NCBI GenBank assembly: GCA_964472195.1
Contig: CAYYJH010000037.1
Coordinates: 1-25,652, forward strand
Direction: 5' to 3'
DNA: 25,652 nucleotides
Origin: BS750m-G4 sp964472195
GTDB lineage: Bacteria > Bacteroidota > Ignavibacteria > Tepidaquicellales > Tepidaquicellaceae
Shown: in pieces, positions 6,765 through 14,597 of the stretch
How positions within the stretch are numbered: the first letter of the stretch is position 1
How the letters are laid out: each line of letters opens with the position of its first letter
Notes under the pieces: generated by a model
Seen by the model: the letters and a program-made list of their open reading frames with translations, nothing else
What the model was told of the DNA's origin: nothing
The model's database searches: none
Made by a program: the position numbers and the translations under genes

Positions 6765-8411
6765 ATGAAACATGTTATCAACTTCTTTGGAAAGAAATTT
6801 AATTTAATAGTTATAATTGTTTCATTTCTTTTCTTAGTTAACTTAAATAGTTCAGAAGCACAAAATTTCGCTGCTTTGGGCAGTGGAACAAACGCAACTG
6901 TTTGGTCAGTGCTAGTTTTTGATGGTGATCTTATAGTAGGTGGTGAATTTACTACTGCTGGAGGAGTGACCGTAAATCGCATTGCAAAATGGAATGGTAC
7001 AAACTGGTCGGCATTGGGTACCGGTATGAATGGTTCTGTAAGAGATTTAGCTGTTTTTAATAACGAATTATATGCTGTCGGATTATTCACGAGTGCAGGT
7101 GGTGTAACAGCCAATCGCATTGCAAAATGGAATGGTTCTACATGGTCTGCCCTCGGATTAGGGTTAAACAACAGTGGATATGCAATCCACGTATTTGGAA
7201 ATGCTTTGTATGTAGGTGGTGCATTTACCACAGCTGGAGGTATTACTGTAAACAGAATTGCTAAGTGGACTGGTGCATGGTCTGCCCTCGGTAGCGGAAC
7301 CAATAGTACTGTTTATGCAATAAATGATTTTGGTAATAATCTTATTGTTGGTGGTTCGTTCACAACTATTGGTGGAGTTCCCGTTGGCAGGGTCGGTAGA
7401 TGGAATGGAAATAATTGGTTCGCAATGGGCTCAGGTTTTAACAATGGATTGATTTATGATTTTCTAGTTCATGATAGTGTTCTTTATGCAGGGGGAACAT
7501 TTACATCTTCCGGTTCTACAACAACTAATAGATTAGCAAGGTGGACTGGTTCTAATTGGGCTCAATTCGGAGGTGGAACAAATGGTACAGTATATGCTTT
7601 AGGTACATACCTGAATCAGATATTTGTTGGTGGATTATACTCCCAGATAGGTGGGAGCTCTATCACAAATATTGCCAGATGGACGGGGTCCTCGTTTGCC
7701 GGACTTGGTAATACAAACGGTTCCGTAAGGGCACTTGGAGAATTTGATGCTAATCTTATTGCTGGCGGATGGTTTACAAATGCCGGTGGTGTATCGGCTA
7801 ATAGGGTTGCAAAATGGGGGAGTATTCCTATAGCACCTACGTTGGTTTCTCCGCCCAACAATTCTCTCGAAGTATCCTTAACCCCGACGCTCGAGTGGAT
7901 TGATATACCCAATGCCTTTGATTACAGAGTACAGCTTACTAATGATCCGAATTTTGCTACTACTTTAGTAAATGTTGCTGGTATAGTGCCTAATCAATAT
8001 CAGGTGCCGAGTGGAATTCTAAATCTTGGAACCGTTTATTTCTGGAGAGTAAATGCCCGAAGTGGAATGGGAACAAGTCCATTCTCAACAATCTGGTTCT
8101 TTACAACAGTTGTTACGGGGGTAACTCAAACAAGCAGTGAGATTCCTGCTGAATACATGCTGTACAATAACTATCCAAATCCATTCAATCCTGCTACAAA
8201 GATTAAGTTCGATATTCCAAAAGGTGGATTTGTAAAACTTACAGTGTATGATGCAATCGGAAGAGAAATTGAAGAATTGATTAGTAAAGAACTTTCTCCG
8301 GGGTCTTACGAAACAGCCTGGAATGCAGATGGTTATACAAGTGGAATTTATTTCTACAGACTTGAAACAAGAAATTACATTGATACAAAGAAAATGATGC
8401 TAATAAAATAG
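6765..8411 (+). CDS. T9SS-exported seven-repeat beta-propeller protein, copy 1
   Basis: The 548-residue protein has a signal peptide (1-33, ending SSEAQ) and seven tandem repeats (34-353; lengths 46, 46, 45, 46, 47, 46, 44) with the pattern W..LG.G.N..V..L.V....L..GG.FT.AGG....NRIAKWNG. Next comes a fibronectin-III-like domain (about 354-447, containing FDYRVQLTNDPNF and VYFWRVNA) and a type IX sorting domain (about 464-548; YNNYPNPFNP, ending KKMMLIK). Seven units of this size and Trp/Gly pattern suggest a seven-bladed propeller of kelch/Rax2-like type; the fold is inferred. The sorting domain implies export across the outer membrane and surface anchoring or release. A strong AAGGAGG site decides the start. 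Two paralogues follow at 8726 and 15517. Ligand or enzyme activity is unknown; no catalytic motif is seen. Confidence 0.9.
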   Translation: MKHVINFFGKKFNLIVIIVSFLFLVNLNSSEAQNFAALGSGTNATVWSVLVFDGDLIVGGEFTTAGGVTVNRIAKWNGTNWSALGTGMNGSVRDLAVFNNELYAVGLFTSAGGVTANRIAKWNGSTWSALGLGLNNSGYAIHVFGNALYVGGAFTTAGGITVNRIAKWTGAWSALGSGTNSTVYAINDFGNNLIVGGSFTTIGGVPVGRVGRWNGNNWFAMGSGFNNGLIYDFLVHDSVLYAGGTFTSSGSTTTNRLARWTGSNWAQFGGGTNGTVYALGTYLNQIFVGGLYSQIGGSSITNIARWTGSSFAGLGNTNGSVRALGEFDANLIAGGWFTNAGGVSANRVAKWGSIPIAPTLVSPPNNSLEVSLTPTLEWIDIPNAFDYRVQLTNDPNFATTLVNVAGIVPNQYQVPSGILNLGTVYFWRVNARSGMGTSPFSTIWFFTTVVTGVTQTSSEIPAEYMLYNNYPNPFNPATKIKFDIPKGGFVKLTVYDAIGREIEELISKELSPGSYETAWNADGYTSGIYFYRLETRNYIDTKKMMLIK

Positions 8412-8488
8412 ATTTGAGAAAATATATTCGATTTTTTCAAATGAGGTTGTTTTAGAATAGTAACAATTTTTTATTAATTTATTCACGG

Positions 8489-8525
8489 AAAAGGTGATTT
8501 ATGTTTTTTAGATCACCTTTTTTTA
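8489..8525 (+). terminator. Rho-independent terminator
   Basis: AAAAGGTGAT (8489-8498) pairs perfectly with ATCACCTTTT (8512-8521), followed by a T-rich tract. It sits about 80 nt beyond the stop codon of the propeller gene ending at 8411. Confidence 0.85.
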
Positions 8526-8699
8526 TTTTTATACTTGACTTTATTAAAATCTATGATTAAATTAAAATAAAGTTAGTTAACTATTAATAATAATTTTATA
8601 TAGTTATAATACTATAATAAATGTTCATACTAAAATTATTCTAAAAATGAGGTTTCTTATAAAATAATTTAAATAAATTTTAATAATTTAATAGTTTAA

Positions 8700-8717
8700 T
8701 ACGCATTAGCGTAAGGA
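8700..8717 (+). promoter_or_regulatory. Palindrome abutting the ribosome binding site (copy 2)
   Basis: TACGCATTAGCGTA (8700-8713) has 5-nt arms around ATTA and merges directly into AAGGAG before the ATG at 8726. Position, arm sequence (TACGC/GCGTA) and the fused Shine-Dalgarno sequence match the element before the paralogue at 6765, while the spacers around them do not align well. That supports conserved function or recent duplication. Confidence 0.45.
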
Positions 8718-8725
8718 GAGTTAAA

Positions 8726-10384
8726 ATGTTCTATTCTACTAGTTTTAAAAATGTGAAGAATAATAGGGTTTTAACTTTTTTTTTATTATTTCCCATTTTA
8801 TTCTTCTTTTGTTTAAATGATACACAGGCACAGAATTTTGCACCGCTGAGCTTAGGTATGAACAATACTGTCCATTCCGTTACAGTTTGGAACGGATATT
8901 TGATAGCTGGAGGAGAATTTACAACTGCGGGTGGTTCACCGATGAACAGGATAGCAAAATGGAATGGTAATGCATGGACTCCATTAAGCTCCGGGATGAA
9001 TGGGACAGTAAGGGCTTTAACTGTATATAATAATGATCTTTATGCAGGTGGTGATTTCACAACAGCAGGTGGTGTTAATGCGAACAGGATAGCAAAATGG
9101 AATGGATCCGGCTGGTCTGGTTTAGGTGTCGGACTTAACGGTAATGTTTATGCATTGGAAGTTTACAGTGGTTCATTAATAGCTGCTGGAGGATTTACTA
9201 CTGCAGGTGGGATTGGAGCGAACCATATTGCCAGATGGAATGGATCCAATTGGTATTCGTTAGGAGCAGGTACTAATTCTGATATTTTCGCATTGACTGT
9301 ATTTAATAACCTACTCATAGTTGGTGGTGAATTTACCACGATAGCAGGAATTCCTGTTCTAAGAATTGCAAGCTGGAATGGTGGAAGCTGGTCAACTTTA
9401 GCAAATGGTATAGGTAACGGTGCTGTAAATGCTCTTACGGTATACAATAATAATTTAATCGCCGGTGGTTCCTTTACTACGATTGGTGGTGTCACAATGT
9501 TAAGAGTTGCAGCCTGGAATGGTACATCCTGGTCCCAGATGGGAGCTGGTGTAAATGATGCAGTTTTTGCCTTTACAAATTTTCTTGGTAATATGTATAT
9601 GGGCGGAATTTTCACAAATTCCGGGGGTACTTCCGCTTACAAGATTGCAAAATGGTCTGGAATGAACTGGACTGGAATAGGTGTCATTAATGGTTCTGTC
9701 TATGCACTTGGGACTTATCGTTCTGCTCTCATTCTTGGCGGCTCATTTACAAATGCCGGTGGAAATAATATGAACAAAATAGCGCAATGGGGAAGTTTAC
9801 CTGCTGCTCCATCTTTATTGTTCCCGGCGAATGGTTCACAGGGTATATCTTTAACAACGACGCTCGATTGGACTGATGTTTATAATGCTTCTTCTTATGG
9901 AGTTCAGGTTTCTATGAATCCCCAGTTTACTAACAACGTTGTAAACAAAACAAATTTAGCTGCTTCAGAATACACGATACCAGGTAGTACTCTAAACTCG
10001 AACACCGTTTACTTCTGGAGAGCAAATGCTTCAAATGGAATGGGTTCCGGTCCGTTCTCAGCTTTCTGGTTTTTTACAACAATGATTACTAACATTAACC
10101 AGACAAGCAGTGAAATACCCGAAGAGCTAAAACTTTATAATAATTATCCCAACCCGTTTAATCCGGCTACAAAGATAAAATTTGATTTACCCGAAAAAAG
10201 TTTTGTGAAACTTGTAGTTTATGATGCATTAGGTAGAGAAATTAAAGTACTGGTTAGCGATTATTTGTCTCCTGGTTCATATATGTCGGAATGGAGCGGA
10301 TTTAAACATTCGAGCGGAACTTATTATTACAGGTTAGAAGCAGGGAAAAATATTGAGACAAAGAAAATGTTGTTAATAAAATAA
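8726..10384 (+). CDS. T9SS-exported seven-repeat beta-propeller protein, copy 2
   Basis: The protein has 552 residues: signal peptide 1-36 (ending DTQAQ), seven repeats at 37-357 (46, 46, 46, 46, 47, 46, 44 residues), a fibronectin-III-like domain (containing ASSYGVQVSMNPQF and VYFWRANAS) and a type IX sorting domain (YNNYPNPFNP near residue 470, ending KKMLLIK). It parallels the gene immediately upstream throughout. The fifth repeat has one extra residue (GNGAV) and the seventh is two residues short and ends in WGS, exactly as in the other copies. It is likely displayed on or released from the cell surface. The start follows AAGGAG. A terminator at 10460-10500 ends the transcript. Function beyond a binding or structural role cannot be read from the sequence. 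Confidence 0.9.
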   Translation: MFYSTSFKNVKNNRVLTFFLLFPILFFFCLNDTQAQNFAPLSLGMNNTVHSVTVWNGYLIAGGEFTTAGGSPMNRIAKWNGNAWTPLSSGMNGTVRALTVYNNDLYAGGDFTTAGGVNANRIAKWNGSGWSGLGVGLNGNVYALEVYSGSLIAAGGFTTAGGIGANHIARWNGSNWYSLGAGTNSDIFALTVFNNLLIVGGEFTTIAGIPVLRIASWNGGSWSTLANGIGNGAVNALTVYNNNLIAGGSFTTIGGVTMLRVAAWNGTSWSQMGAGVNDAVFAFTNFLGNMYMGGIFTNSGGTSAYKIAKWSGMNWTGIGVINGSVYALGTYRSALILGGSFTNAGGNNMNKIAQWGSLPAAPSLLFPANGSQGISLTTTLDWTDVYNASSYGVQVSMNPQFTNNVVNKTNLAASEYTIPGSTLNSNTVYFWRANASNGMGSGPFSAFWFFTTMITNINQTSSEIPEELKLYNNYPNPFNPATKIKFDLPEKSFVKLVVYDALGREIKVLVSDYLSPGSYMSEWSGFKHSSGTYYYRLEAGKNIETKKMLLIK

Positions 10385-10459
10385 ATTGTAAATATATCCT
10401 TCTCGATAAGCAGAGTGTGCATTAATTAATATCTCCTGTATTTTTTACTTGCCATCTTG

Positions 10460-10500
10460 AAGGGGAAATTTCATTGTAGTGAGATTTCCCCTTTGTCTTT
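10460..10500 (+). terminator. Rho-independent terminator
   Basis: AAGGGGAAAT (10460-10469) pairs with ATTTCCCCTT (10484-10493), a 10-bp stem followed by TGTCTTT. It lies about 75 nt after the stop of the second propeller gene. Confidence 0.75.
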
Positions 10501-10613
10501 ATACAAAATCTATTTCAGACTATCGTTTAATACATAAAAGAATTTACGTATGTATATTTATATTTAATAAACTGAATTTTAAAAGCAGGTGAGTTTTATA
10601 ATAAGAAGAAATC

Positions 10614-10658
10614 ACTTTTCTGAAAATTAGAGAAATAGAAAGTACTTTTTTGAAAATT
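10614..10658. repeat. Short direct repeat, 30-nt spacing
   Basis: ACTTTTCTGAAAATT (10614-10628) recurs as ACTTTTTTGAAAATT (10644-10658), 14 of 15 identical and exactly 30 nt apart. There are only two copies; a small local duplication in AT-rich sequence is the simplest explanation. Confidence 0.4.
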
Positions 10659-10790
10659 GGCACTAAATTAAAAAACTGTATTTGAGAAATAAACTACAAA
10701 CACTAAATAACACTGAGTTTGATACTTGGATTCTATTACTGAATTTATTTGATATTAAGATATTGTGTCTTGGTAGTTTTTAAATATCTC

Positions 10791-10857
10791 AGAATACAAG
10801 TACTCATTAAATTATTAAAGTAGCATGTTACTTTTTATTTGAGTATGCTTGTATTCT
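10791..10857. repeat. Large nested inverted repeat
   Basis: AGAATACAAGTACTCA (10791-10806) pairs with the sequence at 10840-10857, whose reverse complement differs only by two inserted bases. The interior contains another stem, AAAGTA-GCATGT-TACTTT. It lies about 90-160 nt before the ygbA-like start. It could fold as a long hairpin in either strand, or be a small insertion. Confidence 0.5.
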
Positions 10858-10949
10858 CTAATCTTTCTTCTATTGTATCGTAAATAATTTAATACTATTT
10901 TGTGAACTGTTATTTACTAAAGCATAAGTGTAAGCAGGGATAAATTAAG

Positions 10950-11363
10950 ATGAAAAACATAAATGAACGGGAATCTCTTCGCTTAAAACGTGAAAGAAAG
11001 ACAATGGAAGTAATGCTTCGCATTTATTGTAGCGGACAGCATGGAGATATTGGTAGACACGTCAAAACTATACACACAGGTAGTAAGAGAATAAAACTAT
11101 GCACAGAATGTGAATGTTTGTATAACTATGCATGTGAGCGACTAATTGCGTGTCCGATAAGAGACGAGAAACCTTCCTGCCAAAATTGTACGATACACTG
11201 TTATAAACCTGATGTAAAGGAAAACATTCGAATTGTTATGCGATACGCAGGTCCCAGAATGTTTTATAGACATCCAATTCTGTCTTTATTGCATTTCCTG
11301 GATAATCGAAATAGTAAAGATGATGAAAAGAAAAAGCAGCCTGAAACCGTACAAGTTTCTTAG
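10950..11363 (+). CDS. ygbA: YgbA-family (nitrous oxide-stimulated promoter) protein
   Basis: The 137-residue protein matches the hallmarks of the YgbA_NO family: an N-terminal basic helix with RERKTMEVMLRIYC, a cysteine-rich centre (LCTECECLYNYACERL and CPIRDEKPSCQNCTIHCYKP) and a C-terminal RIVMRYAGPRMFYRHPIL segment. I count about ten cysteines, several in CxxC spacing, suggesting a metal-binding or redox-sensitive protein. In enterobacteria ygbA is induced by nitric oxide under NsrR control and helps recovery from nitrosative stress; the same role here is inference. The start is preceded only by a weak AGCAGGG sequence. The tail after about residue 122 is Lys/Glu-rich and not part of the family core. 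It stands alone on its transcript as far as can be seen; a DUF1579-like gene follows after 85 nt. Confidence 0.85.
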   Translation: MKNINERESLRLKRERKTMEVMLRIYCSGQHGDIGRHVKTIHTGSKRIKLCTECECLYNYACERLIACPIRDEKPSCQNCTIHCYKPDVKENIRIVMRYAGPRMFYRHPILSLLHFLDNRNSKDDEKKKQPETVQVS

Positions 11364-11448
11364 GATTAGTAATTGTAAATTATACATTATTTTTTATAGT
11401 ATTGTCAAAAAAACAATTCATTATTATTTAAATTAAAATTTAAACAAA

Positions 11449-11979
11449 ATGAAAACATTATTAATAATTATCGTTTTAACATTCATTTTTACATTTAATT
11501 CCTTTGCACAGGGATTTAAAATTCCTCCGGCAATCGAAAACGAATTTTTTAATGAATCTGTAGGAACATGGATAACGGATGAATATGAAATGATGGGAAT
11601 GCATTGGACTGATGAATCAACATTCAATTGGGTGTTGAATAATCAATTTCTTGAAATGAGGTCAACTTCAAACTCAAGTACGGATATGAAGTTTCAGACA
11701 ATTGGTTACATAGGTGTAGACAAAGAAGGTAATCTGAAAGGTTGGTTCTTTGATATTATGGGAATAGAAGGTGTAAGTGAGTTCACAGGTAAAGTCGATG
11801 GTATGACAGCCACTATGGAAGGTGGAAATAATTATATGAAAAGTAAGGGTACGATGACCATCGAAGGTGGAATCATGACACAAACATTTTCATTCACTTA
11901 TCCAGATGAAGAAGGTAATGAACAAACATTGGAGCTTACGACAATATCTCGGAAACAGAAAATGACAATTGATAAGTAA
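11449..11979 (+). CDS. Secreted DUF1579-like protein
   Basis: The 176-residue protein has a clear signal peptide (1-21, MKTLLIIIVLTFIFTFNSFAQ minus the last residue as cleavage point). The mature part starts with a PPAIENEFFNESVGTW segment and continues as alternating beta strands (MHWTDESTFNWVLNNQFLEM, FQTIGYIGVDKEGNLKGWFF, EFTGKVDGMTATMEGG, TQTFSFTYPDEEGNEQTLEL). This order, including the FLEM and IGYIGVD elements, is typical of DUF1579/lipocalin-like beta-barrel proteins of unknown function. It is predicted to be periplasmic. The gene stands between ygbA (85-nt gap) and a convergent esterase gene. No substrate can be named. Confidence 0.75.
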   Translation: MKTLLIIIVLTFIFTFNSFAQGFKIPPAIENEFFNESVGTWITDEYEMMGMHWTDESTFNWVLNNQFLEMRSTSNSSTDMKFQTIGYIGVDKEGNLKGWFFDIMGIEGVSEFTGKVDGMTATMEGGNNYMKSKGTMTIEGGIMTQTFSFTYPDEEGNEQTLELTTISRKQKMTIDK

Positions 11980-12069
11980 ATATTAAGATCCTTCTATTAT
12001 TAATAGGCGAATCTATTGCAATATAAAATTATTGCTATAAGGTATGTAAAGGAAGTAATTTGTTAGAAT

Positions 12070-12972
12070 TCACTTTGATACAGATTCGAAAAACTTTAGT
12101 ATCTCTTCGCTTGCATCAATCTCCCTGGATGTAATTCCGACAATAAATTTAGGTTGATATTGTGGTCCACCAGGCCATGTATGCCCTCCTCCTTTGAGCA
12201 GCCAGTAAACTACTTCTGCACCATCTTGTTTTGGACTGTATACATATTTGACAGCTTTTGTTTTATCCATTTTTTTATTTATGTACGTTACTTCTGGTTC
12301 TTCATTACAATTATTTTTTTTTACCCAAAAATTTACAGCATCTTTTACGGACACAACTTTACCTCTTTTTATATTCCATAGAGAAATCTCCCCTCCATCA
12401 AAGGGTACGAGAGGATCTTCGTCTCCAAATATTATCATCATAGGGATGGGGGAGGTGCCGTTATAACCATAATACATAAAGGGCGGCATACTTGCTGCAA
12501 CTATTGCAGCTCCAGCAAACTTTTCCGGTACCTCGAGTGAAAGGTAAAAACTCATAATTCCACCGTTGGATATGCCGGTTACAAATACTCTATTCGAATC
12601 TATATTATTTTTGGCAACAAGTGTATCAATCAAGCATGTGAGAAATTTTATATCGTTTACTTCTTTACCATTAACATATTTGATATTTACATCTCTTTTA
12701 TCATTCCAGTGTTTCTCTATACCATCGGGGTAAACAATAATGAATCCATATTCATCTGCATAATCATTGAAATCTGTTAACTTTATCATACCTTCACCAG
12801 TCCCCCCTCCTCCGTGAAGTACTATTAGAAGAGGCATACTTTTACTATCAATTTCTTCTGGGGTGTATAAAGTATAAGACCTTTTTATACCGTCCACTAT
12901 AATTTCATCTGCTTGTGTAAAAGACGTTGTCAAAATTAATAATAATAAAAGAGTGGTGACTATTTTTTTCAT
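12070..12972 (-). CDS. Secreted PHB-depolymerase/LpqC-type esterase
   Basis: The 300-residue protein starts with a signal peptide (1-20, MKKIVTTLLLLLILTTSFTQ) and has an alpha/beta-hydrolase core. Visible are the oxyanion region LIVLHGGGGTGEGM (48-62), the FIIVYPDG strand, the nucleophile elbow GISNGG with Ser135, the acid GDEDPLVPF with Asp186, and His264 in GGGHTWPGGP. This set, especially HTWPGG, is characteristic of the polyhydroxybutyrate depolymerase/feruloyl esterase (LpqC) family. It probably cleaves esters outside the cytoplasm; the natural substrate (acetylated or feruloylated polysaccharide, short polyester) cannot be decided. It is transcribed convergently with the DUF1579-like gene and divergently from the SDR gene. 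Confidence 0.88.
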   Translation of the reverse strand: MKKIVTTLLLLLILTTSFTQADEIIVDGIKRSYTLYTPEEIDSKSMPLLIVLHGGGGTGEGMIKLTDFNDYADEYGFIIVYPDGIEKHWNDKRDVNIKYVNGKEVNDIKFLTCLIDTLVAKNNIDSNRVFVTGISNGGIMSFYLSLEVPEKFAGAAIVAASMPPFMYYGYNGTSPIPMMIIFGDEDPLVPFDGGEISLWNIKRGKVVSVKDAVNFWVKKNNCNEEPEVTYINKKMDKTKAVKYVYSPKQDGAEVVYWLLKGGGHTWPGGPQYQPKFIVGITSREIDASEEILKFFESVSK

Positions 12973-13082
12973 TTTAATGTAATAGGTTATAAATTTTTGA
13001 ATTATAAAATAATAATATTTAGTTTAAAATAGTATTTAATTGTTTTATATAATACTAATAGTAAATGTGAATACATTTTTAG

Positions 13083-13116
13083 TCTTAGACAGTAATATGA
13101 ATTGAAAAGTCTAAGA
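13083..13116. repeat. Inverted repeat upstream of the SDR gene
   Basis: TCTTAGAC (13083-13090) is perfectly complementary to GTCTAAGA (13109-13116) with an 18-nt loop. It lies in the 259-nt divergent spacer between the esterase and SDR genes, about 115 nt before the SDR start, and could be an operator or a small hairpin. Confidence 0.35.
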
Positions 13117-13231
13117 TTAAATAATATGAATAATTTGTTTTATTTATTGTTCATTTATTTATTGTTGAAATTAGTATGTGAAGTATTTAAATTTAATTCA
13201 ACACTTTATGTTATTTTATCACGAAACTTAA

Positions 13232-14173
13232 ATGACGGAACAAAAAATTCATGCAGTAACTGGAGCGTTTGGTTATTCAGGGAAGTATATAGCACAGAGA
13301 TTACTCGACGAAGGACAAAAAGTCATTACACTAACGAATTCACCAAACCGAGTTAATCATTTTAGTGAGAGTATAAAGGCAATACCTTACAATTTTGATA
13401 ATCTGAATAAGCTTATTAAATCTCTTAACGGAGTTACCGTTCTTTATATAACTTACTGGGTAAGATTTAATCATAAAAGATTTAAATATATTGATGCTGT
13501 TGAAAACACGAAGACGCTTTTCAAAGCAGCGAGGGAAGCTGGAGTCGAGCGTATTGTTCACGTTAGTATATCTAATCCTTCTATAGATTCCGATCTTGAG
13601 TATTTCAGAGATAAAGCAATACTGGAAAATGTATTAAAAGAATTGGGTGTTTCTTATGCAATTCTTCGCCCAACAGTTCTTTTTGGGAAAGAAGACATAT
13701 TGATAAACAATATTGCATGGGCGTTACGGAAATTTCCAATTATGGGAGTGTTCGGTGATGGTATGTACAGGCTTCAGCCCATATATGTTGATGACCTTGC
13801 TGTGATGGCAGTTGAACAGGGTAAGAAGAGGGAAAATGCAACTATTAACGCAATCGGTCCGGAGACATTCACTTACAAGGAACTTATAAAAGAAATTGGA
13901 ACAATAATTGGTAAAAGGCGACCAGTTATATCAATACCGCCTTCATTAGGATATATGGCTGGAAAGATGATGGGTTTCTTTGTGAAAGATGTAATGATTA
14001 CACGTGATGAAATTAAAGGACTCATGAGAGAACTGCTCTATGTAAATGTTTTGCCAACTGGTAAAACAAAATTAACAGATTGGGCAAAAGAACATGCCGA
14101 TTCGCTTGGAAGAAATTATACGAGTGAATTATCACGAAGGATTGACCGAAAGCTGGAATATAAAAGCAATTGA
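13232..14173 (+). CDS. NmrA/NDUFA9-like NAD(P)-binding atypical SDR
   Basis: The 313-residue protein opens with a Rossmann strand and the glycine motif TGAFGYSG (10-17), the TGxxGxxG form of atypical and extended SDRs. Later elements fit this family: GVERIVHVSISNPS, the YAILRPTVLFG segment and YVDDLAVMAVEQG. A canonical active-site YxxxK is not evident at the usual place; EYFRDKAILE occupies that region, with Tyr followed four residues later by Lys-Ala, which is equivocal. Such proteins act as NAD(P)H-dependent oxidoreductases, redox sensors or quinone-complex assembly factors. The start is an ATG without visible Shine-Dalgarno sequence, supported by the Rossmann fold beginning at residue 6. 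The small membrane gene 126 nt downstream may share its transcript. Confidence 0.85.
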   Translation: MTEQKIHAVTGAFGYSGKYIAQRLLDEGQKVITLTNSPNRVNHFSESIKAIPYNFDNLNKLIKSLNGVTVLYITYWVRFNHKRFKYIDAVENTKTLFKAAREAGVERIVHVSISNPSIDSDLEYFRDKAILENVLKELGVSYAILRPTVLFGKEDILINNIAWALRKFPIMGVFGDGMYRLQPIYVDDLAVMAVEQGKKRENATINAIGPETFTYKELIKEIGTIIGKRRPVISIPPSLGYMAGKMMGFFVKDVMITRDEIKGLMRELLYVNVLPTGKTKLTDWAKEHADSLGRNYTSELSRRIDRKLEYKSN

Positions 14174-14298
14174 TAAGTCTATTTCCAGCTCTCTATTTTT
14201 AATTTGCAATTAATTTTCAATTTTTAAAAATATATGAAGTATTGTTAGAACAATATTATGAGAATTTATACTGTATTTAAAAAGTCAGATTAAATAAT

Positions 14299-14547
14299 AT
14301 GAAGCAATTAAAAATTTATGCAGTCATAACATTTATTTTTGGTGTGTTTTCTATATTTGGTATTGTTTTAAGTCATCTTGCACTAACAGATATAAGTCGC
14401 GGTGAACCGGATACAATCGTGGAATGGAAAATAGTACAAGCAGGTTTTGTTATTATTATTATTTTTCATGTTTTTGTTTTTACTACTTTATACAGATTGT
14501 TCATTTTCTTGAGAAAAGAATATAGAATAAAAAATTTATTGAGATAA
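14299..14547 (+). CDS. Small two-helix membrane protein
   Basis: The 82-residue protein has two clear hydrophobic segments (about 7-29 and 49-70) flanking a short loop with SRGEPDTIVEWK. The C-terminus (FLRKEYRIKNLLR) is basic, placing both ends in the cytoplasm by the positive-inside rule. It resembles small bacterial inner-membrane proteins of unknown role. There is no visible Shine-Dalgarno sequence. It precedes the PEBP lipoprotein gene by 50 nt on the same strand, so the two may be cotranscribed. I do not recognise the family. Confidence 0.65.
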   Translation: MKQLKIYAVITFIFGVFSIFGIVLSHLALTDISRGEPDTIVEWKIVQAGFVIIIIFHVFVFTTLYRLFIFLRKEYRIKNLLR

Positions 14548-14597
14548 ATAAAACATTTAAATCCTTTGATATATTAATAAAGAAGGAGTATTAAACA

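Larger units (their letters stand above)
8412..8725. other. Spacer between propeller genes 1 and 2
   Basis: These 314 nt contain no gene. A rho-independent terminator for the first propeller gene lies at 8489-8525, and a palindrome next to the ribosome binding site of the second gene at 8700-8717. The remainder is very AT-rich and probably includes the promoter of the second gene, which suggests that the two paralogues are transcribed separately. Confidence 0.6.
10385..10949. other. Spacer between propeller gene 2 and ygbA
   Basis: No gene is visible in these 565 nt. They hold the terminator of the second propeller gene (10460-10500), two 30-nt-spaced direct repeats (10614-10658) and a large nested inverted repeat (10791-10857). 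The last ~90 nt should contain the promoter of the YgbA-family gene. No convincing NsrR- or HcpR-type operator was recognised there. Confidence 0.6.

Noticed and set aside
6728..7303. Minus-strand frame of 191 codons within the first propeller gene, with similar ones at 7616-7912 and 9163-9615
   Set aside because: Pro/Val-rich repetitive translations that simply mirror the Gly/Thr-rich repeats on the other strand; they recur in every copy because the repeats do.
10614..10658. Two direct repeats at 30-nt spacing considered as a minimal CRISPR array
   Set aside because: Only two 15-nt copies, spacers shorter than typical, and no cas genes nearby.
10860..10949. Possible FNR/HcpR-like operator (TTGTGAACTGTTATTTAC) before the ygbA-like gene
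   Set aside because: Only the TTGTGA half fits; the expected inverted half is missing, so it is no better than chance in AT-rich DNA.
13102..13356. Plus-strand frame upstream of and overlapping the SDR start
   Set aside because: Begins at a TTG without a ribosome binding site and overlaps the Rossmann motif of the SDR in another frame; a hydrophobic AT-rich chance frame.
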